From NCBI GenBank assembly GCA_045106475.1, contig JBGCEO010000054.1:36666-100665 (forward strand): 64,000 nucleotides of DNA, written 5' to 3'. The translations under genes were made by a program, and so were the position numbers. Every line of letters begins with the position of its first letter. Within the stretch, counting starts at the first letter, position 1. Of this stretch, positions 60,183 through 64,000 are shown in pieces. The stretch comes from Granulosicoccus sp045106475. GTDB lineage: Bacteria; Pseudomonadota; Gammaproteobacteria; Granulosicoccales; Granulosicoccaceae. The notes under the pieces are model-generated. The model ran no database searches. It saw only the letters and a list, made by a program, of their open reading frames with translations, and was not told where the DNA came from.

Positions 60183-61064
60183 ATGAGTGATGATTCCACC
60201 TATACCCCTCCAGCCGTGTGGAAATGGGATGCCGATAGTGGTGGCCAATGGGCCAGCATTAATCGCCCGATCTCAGGCTCTACCCATGAAAAAGAGTTGC
60301 CGGTGGGTAAGCACCCATTGCAGCTTTACTCACTTGCAACACCCAATGGCGTGAAGGTCACCGTCATGCTCGAAGAGCTTCTAGCTATGGGTTTTGAGGG
60401 AGCCGAATACGACGCCTACTTGATCAAAATTGGAGATGGCGATCAGTTTGGTTCTGGTTTTGTTGATATCAATCCAAATTCAAAGATTCCAGCGCTCATG
60501 GATCACAGCACAGAATCTCCCACAAGAGTTTTCGAATCCGGATCTATACTTCTGTACTTGGCTGAGAAATTCGGAGCGTTTCTACCCAGCGACCATGCAG
60601 GACGCACTCGGTGTCTAAACTGGCTGTTCTGGCAAATGGGCAGCGCTCCCTATCTTGGTGGTGGATTTGGACATTTTTATAGCTACGCTCCAATTAAGAT
60701 CGAGTACTGCATCGATCGATTTACCATGGAAACTAAACGTCAGATGGATGTTCTAGACAAGCATCTAGCCGATAATCAGTACATGTGTGGTGATGACTAT
60801 ACAATCGCCGACATGGCTATCTGGCCCTGGTATGGCGGTGTTGCTATGAATACCGTTTATCAGGCGGCAGAATTTTTAGAGGCCAACTCTTATACGCATC
60901 TCATGCGCTGGGCCAAACAGATTGAGCAACGCAAAGCTGTTCAGCGAGGTCGTATGGTGAATAGAAGTTTTGGCCCACTGGAAGAACAGCTGCATGAGCG
61001 CCACGACGCAGCCGACTTCGACACCCGTACGCAAGATAAACTGGAAGAGAAATCAGCGATATGA
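60183..61064 (+). CDS. yghU: YghU-type glutathione transferase / disulfide-bond oxidoreductase
   Basis: A 293-residue Nu-class GST that follows E. coli YghU nearly motif for motif: NRPISGSTHEKELPVGKHPL, LYSLATPNGVKVTVMLEELL, DINPNSKIPAL, FESGSILLYLAEKFG and the helical YTIADMAIWPWYGGVAM. The C-terminal region ends with EQLHERHDAADF as in the family. YghU binds two glutathiones and reduces disulfides or organic hydroperoxides. It stands alone here, with no obvious partner. Confidence 0.92.
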   Translation: MSDDSTYTPPAVWKWDADSGGQWASINRPISGSTHEKELPVGKHPLQLYSLATPNGVKVTVMLEELLAMGFEGAEYDAYLIKIGDGDQFGSGFVDINPNSKIPALMDHSTESPTRVFESGSILLYLAEKFGAFLPSDHAGRTRCLNWLFWQMGSAPYLGGGFGHFYSYAPIKIEYCIDRFTMETKRQMDVLDKHLADNQYMCGDDYTIADMAIWPWYGGVAMNTVYQAAEFLEANSYTHLMRWAKQIEQRKAVQRGRMVNRSFGPLEEQLHERHDAADFDTRTQDKLEEKSAI

Positions 61065-61142
61065 AGGAAGCGATCAAGGTAAGCTGTTAAAAGGTAAGTT
61101 ATTTATTGGTTTTCAAGGTAATACAACTCGCGGTAATAGACT

Positions 61143-61191
61143 GCCGATTACACTATCATGGCATACTGAAAGTGCCATAGTTGTAATCGGC
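61143..61191. repeat. Long interrupted inverted repeat between yghU and the cyclase gene
   Basis: Outer arms GCCGATTACA (61143-61152) and TGTAATCGGC (61182-61191) are perfect complements. Inner arms ATGGCA (61158-61163) and TGCCAT (61173-61178) also pair, around a 9-base loop. Transcribed RNA would fold into one long hairpin. No T-run follows, so it is not a clear terminator. Confidence 0.6.
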
Positions 61192-61271
61192 GGTTCCGAC
61201 TATTTCACTCATCCGATTCTGCATGTCGCAGCTGCATCCTCTGCTAACAAACAGGACATATCTCTATCTAA

Positions 61272-63134
61272 GTGTCTGAACCCGAATCAAAACTAACAGC
61301 ACTATCACGTTGGAAACGTCGATGGTATGGACGGGTTCCCATTACCATTACATTGGCATCGGCCATCGGTTTTCTGGTACTGGTGGCTGTGGGCAGTGTA
61401 TTCGGTGTTGGGGTCTGGCTTGCCCAAAAGAATACGTTTGACCTAATCAGCGCTAACGCACATCAGGCTATTGCTGCGGACGTAAGCCAGATCGAGCTAC
61501 ATCTACAACCAGCTGAACATCAGGTCCAGTTCATTGCAGAACAAATAGTACGGGGTGAAATTGATCCTTATAACCACGAAAATTTTGGCCCTCTACTCGT
61601 CGGTGCACTATCCGCAGCACCTCAGATTGAAGCAATAATTTTTATGGATCCCGACCAACAAGCGTTTGCGGCGGGCCGTAAATCGGGTAGCTCAACAGTT
61701 CAACTAAACACAGAAGATTATTCCAAGGACCCCACCATCCGGAAAAACACGCCTGCGGTGAAGGGTGGACCTGTCTGGCTCCCGCCAATATGGCGAGAGC
61801 AGTTTGAAAAAACCTATCTGAGTCGTGCTCACCCCATCATCCGTGATGGGGAGTTCCTAGGGGCCATGGTGGCGGTTGTCTCAGTGGAGCGTCTTTCCAA
61901 TTTCATTAGCATTAAGGGTCTTGAGACCAGCGGTAATCGATTCATTTTGTACGGCCCCGATAAAATTCTTGCTCATTGGCTACTCTCAGATGACTACCCC
62001 GGTCTATCCGCAGAGAAGCCACTGCCAGAGCTAAAACAATTCGGTGACCCTATTCTGTCTTCCATGTGGCAAGAGAACGGTAGAAAGAGGTTCTTGCTCA
62101 ATCTTCCTGACGGAACCGAAGGACACCTACTTAATATCTTCAATGAGAATTATGCTTACGTCTACAGGAAACTCGACGGATATGGTTTAGAACCTCTGTT
62201 TGTAGGGGCCTATTTTCAAGAGAGTGATTTTACCAACGAAGTTAGACGCTTAATAGCCGCCCTTTTTACAGGCATCCTTGCGCTGCTACTCTCACTCCTG
62301 GCAGCCATTGTTCTGGGTCGCCGAATTGCAAGACCCATTGTAGAGTTTTCTGCTGCAGCCACTCGCATAAAAGATCTGGATGTATCCAAGGTAAGAGAAC
62401 TCAAAGGCAGTGTGTTTAGGGAACTCAACCAGCAATCCTCAGCGTTCAACGCAATGCTGCGGGCACTGCGCTGGTTCGAGCTGTATGTGCCAAAGAAAGT
62501 GGTTGGACAGCTCATCAAACATGGAGAGTTTGAAGACGGTACTTCAAACGCTCATGAAATTACGGTGATGTTTACCGATATAGTTGGTTTTTCCACCTTG
62601 TCCGAAGATATGTCTGCACTAGAACTTGCTGCATTTATTAATGAACACCTCTCCATTGTTGTCGGTGGCATCGAAGCCGAGAACGGTACTGTTGACAAAT
62701 ACATGGGCGATGCAGTCATGGCCTTCTGGGCAACGACAGATGATAAGGACTTCGGCGCATCCCAGGCATGTAGGGCAGCTCTTAATATCGCAGCACTTAT
62801 CAGAGCTGACAATAAGCGCAGAGTCGACCTTGGACTCCTACCGGTAGGAATCAGAATCGGTATCCACACAGGTGTGGCCACCGTAGGCAACATTGGCCCG
62901 CCTGGCAGACTTAACTACACCATCATTGGTGATACGGTTAATATCGGCCAACGCCTCGAGCAATTGGGAAAGGACCTTTGCCCAAACAATAGTGATGTAT
63001 CGATTTTAATAAGCGGTGACACAGCAGAGAAGCTCGATGGTAGCTTCAAGGTGTTAGCCAGCGGCAGTCATACGCTTAAGGGGCGGGTCAACAAAGTAGA
63101 CGTGTTCATACTGGAAACCAATATCACAAGCTGA
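61272..63134 (+). CDS. Membrane-bound class III adenylate cyclase with extracytoplasmic sensor
   Basis: A 620-residue protein. Transmembrane helix 1 is at about 23-50, an extracytoplasmic Cache-like sensor at 52-322, helix 2 at 327-349, and a HAMP segment at about 349-402. The cyclase domain is at about 425-610. Catalytic residues are complete: metal ligands Asp436 (FTDIVGF) and Asp480 (DKYMGD), adenine-selecting Lys476 and Asp554 (IIGDTVN), and transition-state Asn557 and Arg561. It should make cAMP in response to a periplasmic signal of unknown nature. The start is GTG at 61272. The gap ahead holds a long hairpin. Confidence 0.88.
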   Translation: MSEPESKLTALSRWKRRWYGRVPITITLASAIGFLVLVAVGSVFGVGVWLAQKNTFDLISANAHQAIAADVSQIELHLQPAEHQVQFIAEQIVRGEIDPYNHENFGPLLVGALSAAPQIEAIIFMDPDQQAFAAGRKSGSSTVQLNTEDYSKDPTIRKNTPAVKGGPVWLPPIWREQFEKTYLSRAHPIIRDGEFLGAMVAVVSVERLSNFISIKGLETSGNRFILYGPDKILAHWLLSDDYPGLSAEKPLPELKQFGDPILSSMWQENGRKRFLLNLPDGTEGHLLNIFNENYAYVYRKLDGYGLEPLFVGAYFQESDFTNEVRRLIAALFTGILALLLSLLAAIVLGRRIARPIVEFSAAATRIKDLDVSKVRELKGSVFRELNQQSSAFNAMLRALRWFELYVPKKVVGQLIKHGEFEDGTSNAHEITVMFTDIVGFSTLSEDMSALELAAFINEHLSIVVGGIEAENGTVDKYMGDAVMAFWATTDDKDFGASQACRAALNIAALIRADNKRRVDLGLLPVGIRIGIHTGVATVGNIGPPGRLNYTIIGDTVNIGQRLEQLGKDLCPNNSDVSILISGDTAEKLDGSFKVLASGSHTLKGRVNKVDVFILETNITS

Positions 63135-63172
63135 ATAAACTGCCCCGGTTGGATGGGGATCAGCTCTTTTAC

Positions 63173-63190
63173 TGTCACGTTTGCGTGACA
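63173..63190. terminator. Small perfect hairpin after the cyclase gene
   Basis: TGTCACG and CGTGACA pair exactly around TTTG, about 40 bases after the cyclase stop. No T-run follows, so function as a terminator is uncertain. It could also be a regulatory palindrome. Confidence 0.35.
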
Positions 63191-63285
63191 CTGCTGCTCA
63201 CGTAATGAACAATCATTTAATGAAGAAAAACAAAGGTGATGGCTGCATGAACATATAGTTAGCTATACTCATGCGCACACATATC

Positions 63286-63468
63286 ATGCCCTTTAATAGC
63301 TTTACTATTCAATCAGTTAAATCTAACTCACCAAAAACTAGCAAACATTACGCTATAAACTACTTAGTTGGATTTACCGGTAGTATCTTGCGACTCAGCA
63401 AATCGCTGTTTAGCGCATGCGTCTGGCAAGACGCACTTAACAGCTACCAACAACTGACACGTTTGTGA
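63286..63468 (+). CDS. Possible small ORF, 60 residues
   Basis: A short open frame between the cyclase gene and the exported gene, ending six bases before the latter's ATG. The product (starting MPFNSFTIQSVKSN, ending ALNSYQQLTRL) is basic with a weakly amphipathic middle. An ATG at 63271 would lengthen it by five residues. No ribosome-binding site is visible and no family is recognised. It may be chance. The rest of the stretch 63135-63474 shows only the hairpin at 63173. Confidence 0.25.
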   Translation: MPFNSFTIQSVKSNSPKTSKHYAINYLVGFTGSILRLSKSLFSACVWQDALNSYQQLTRL

Positions 63469-63474
63469 GGCACC

Positions 63475-64000
63475 ATGAAATCAAGTGTATTCAACTTTTT
63501 TGTTTCTTTAGCGGCACTAGTATCAATGCCGTTCATTACTAACGCGGATGAAATGAATCACTCAGTAGTATACGGACGAACTTCTGAGGCAACGTTAACA
63601 CCGGTAGTCAAAGCTAATACTCACGAAAGAAATGAACCCCGGTCACGATACTATCTCGTCGACGCGTCAGTACCCTATAAGGGTGACAACTTAGTTCTGA
63701 GTAACAGAAAGTTCGAAACCACTCGCAAGAACATAAACTACTCGGGTTTCTATTTCTTATTTGGGAATCTACTGATTTTATGGGACAGAGAGAAACCACA
63801 CTACCAATTTATTAGTATTGAAGCCATAGAAAATGGCGTCTGGAAATCATGTTGGTCCAATACCGCAACTTCAGCAAACACCTGCGATTCCAACTCGGAT
63901 CTGGTCCATATTTTTGCCGATGAGAATGCAGCGATCGCTTTTAACAATGATTCAGAACAGAGCGACGAACAAGCATTACTACTGGATGGCGAAGAGCAAC
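63475..64000 (+). CDS. Exported protein of unknown function, cut by window edge
   Basis: An open frame of at least 175 residues from ATG 63475, preceded by GTGAGG, running off the right edge. The signal peptide is visible: VFNFFVSLAALVSMPFITNA, cleaved before DEM. The mature part is polar, with SRYYLVDASVPYKGDNLVLS, WDREKPHYQFISIEAIENG and two cysteines in WKSCWSNTATSANTCDSNS that could form a disulfide. I do not recognise the family. Codon use looks normal. Confidence 0.75.
   Translation, partial: MKSSVFNFFVSLAALVSMPFITNADEMNHSVVYGRTSEATLTPVVKANTHERNEPRSRYYLVDASVPYKGDNLVLSNRKFETTRKNINYSGFYFLFGNLLILWDREKPHYQFISIEAIENGVWKSCWSNTATSANTCDSNSDLVHIFADENAAIAFNNDSEQSDEQALLLDGEEQ

Noticed and set aside
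63194..63256. 16-codon ORF after the cyclase gene considered as a leader peptide
   Set aside because: No regulatory codons, no ribosome-binding site and no attenuator-like structure after it.
1..64000. tRNA, rRNA, insertion sequence, integrase or att-site signals
   Set aside because: None seen on either strand. Genes look native with even spacing and no transposase or terminal repeats.

Overview
The window is a metabolic region of a Gram-negative bacterial chromosome, most likely from a free-living, probably marine, gammaproteobacterium. The reasons are a FadH and a YghU that follow the enterobacterial proteins closely, TTT and TRAP solute uptake systems, Tat/Sec-type signal peptides, a diheme c-type peroxidase, a class III adenylate cyclase and moderate G+C judged by eye. 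I cannot name the genus. I see no rRNA, tRNA, CRISPR array, prophage or insertion sequence. Genes are tightly packed, with many 1- or 4-base start/stop overlaps.

Region 1 (1-7742) is a carboxylate uptake and catabolism locus. It holds a truncated FAD-linked oxidase, an FCD-type GntR regulator, an exported metallo-beta-lactamase-fold hydrolase, a TctC-TctB-TctA transporter, a tandem universal stress protein and a thiamine-diphosphate enzyme. Matching inverted repeats lie upstream of the oxidase and in the gntR/hydrolase gap, which suggests one regulon.

Region 2 (7769-18227) holds fadH, a LysR-amidase pair, two small unrecognised ORFs, and a minus-strand set consistent with carnitine breakdown: a BKACE enzyme, a carnitine dehydrogenase/thioesterase fusion and an acyl-CoA dehydrogenase. 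An AGE-family epimerase/isomerase and a GNAT acetyltransferase follow.

Region 3 (18336-34314) is mixed: Gfo/Idh/MocA oxidoreductase, DEAD-box helicase, Ldh_2-type dehydrogenase, YegD-like Hsp70, RRM protein, SMP-30 lactonase, beta-hydroxyacid dehydrogenase, exported protein and SDR. It also contains an unusual cytoplasmic chemosensory module: a receptor with four PAS repeats, CheR, CheD and a protein made of three CheW domains. A NUDIX hydrolase and an aminotransferase close the region.

Region 4 (34317-57853) carries two aerobic, CoA-dependent, epoxide-forming aromatic pathways side by side. The benzoate set is dctP-type binding protein, benzoate-CoA ligase, alpha/beta hydrolase, DUF309, boxC, boxB, boxA, boxR. 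The phenylacetate set is paaI-paaK-TetR on plus and paaABCDE-paaZ on minus. A complete TRAP transporter, a diheme peroxidase and a Sel1 protein lie between them. A TetR-type palindrome sits at the paaA promoter. Genes for the final beta-oxidation steps (paaFGHJ-type) and boxD are not in the window.

Region 5 (57983-64000) has an unrecognised enzyme-like gene paired with a PfkB kinase, yghU, a membrane adenylate cyclase with an extracytoplasmic sensor, and an exported protein that runs off the right edge.
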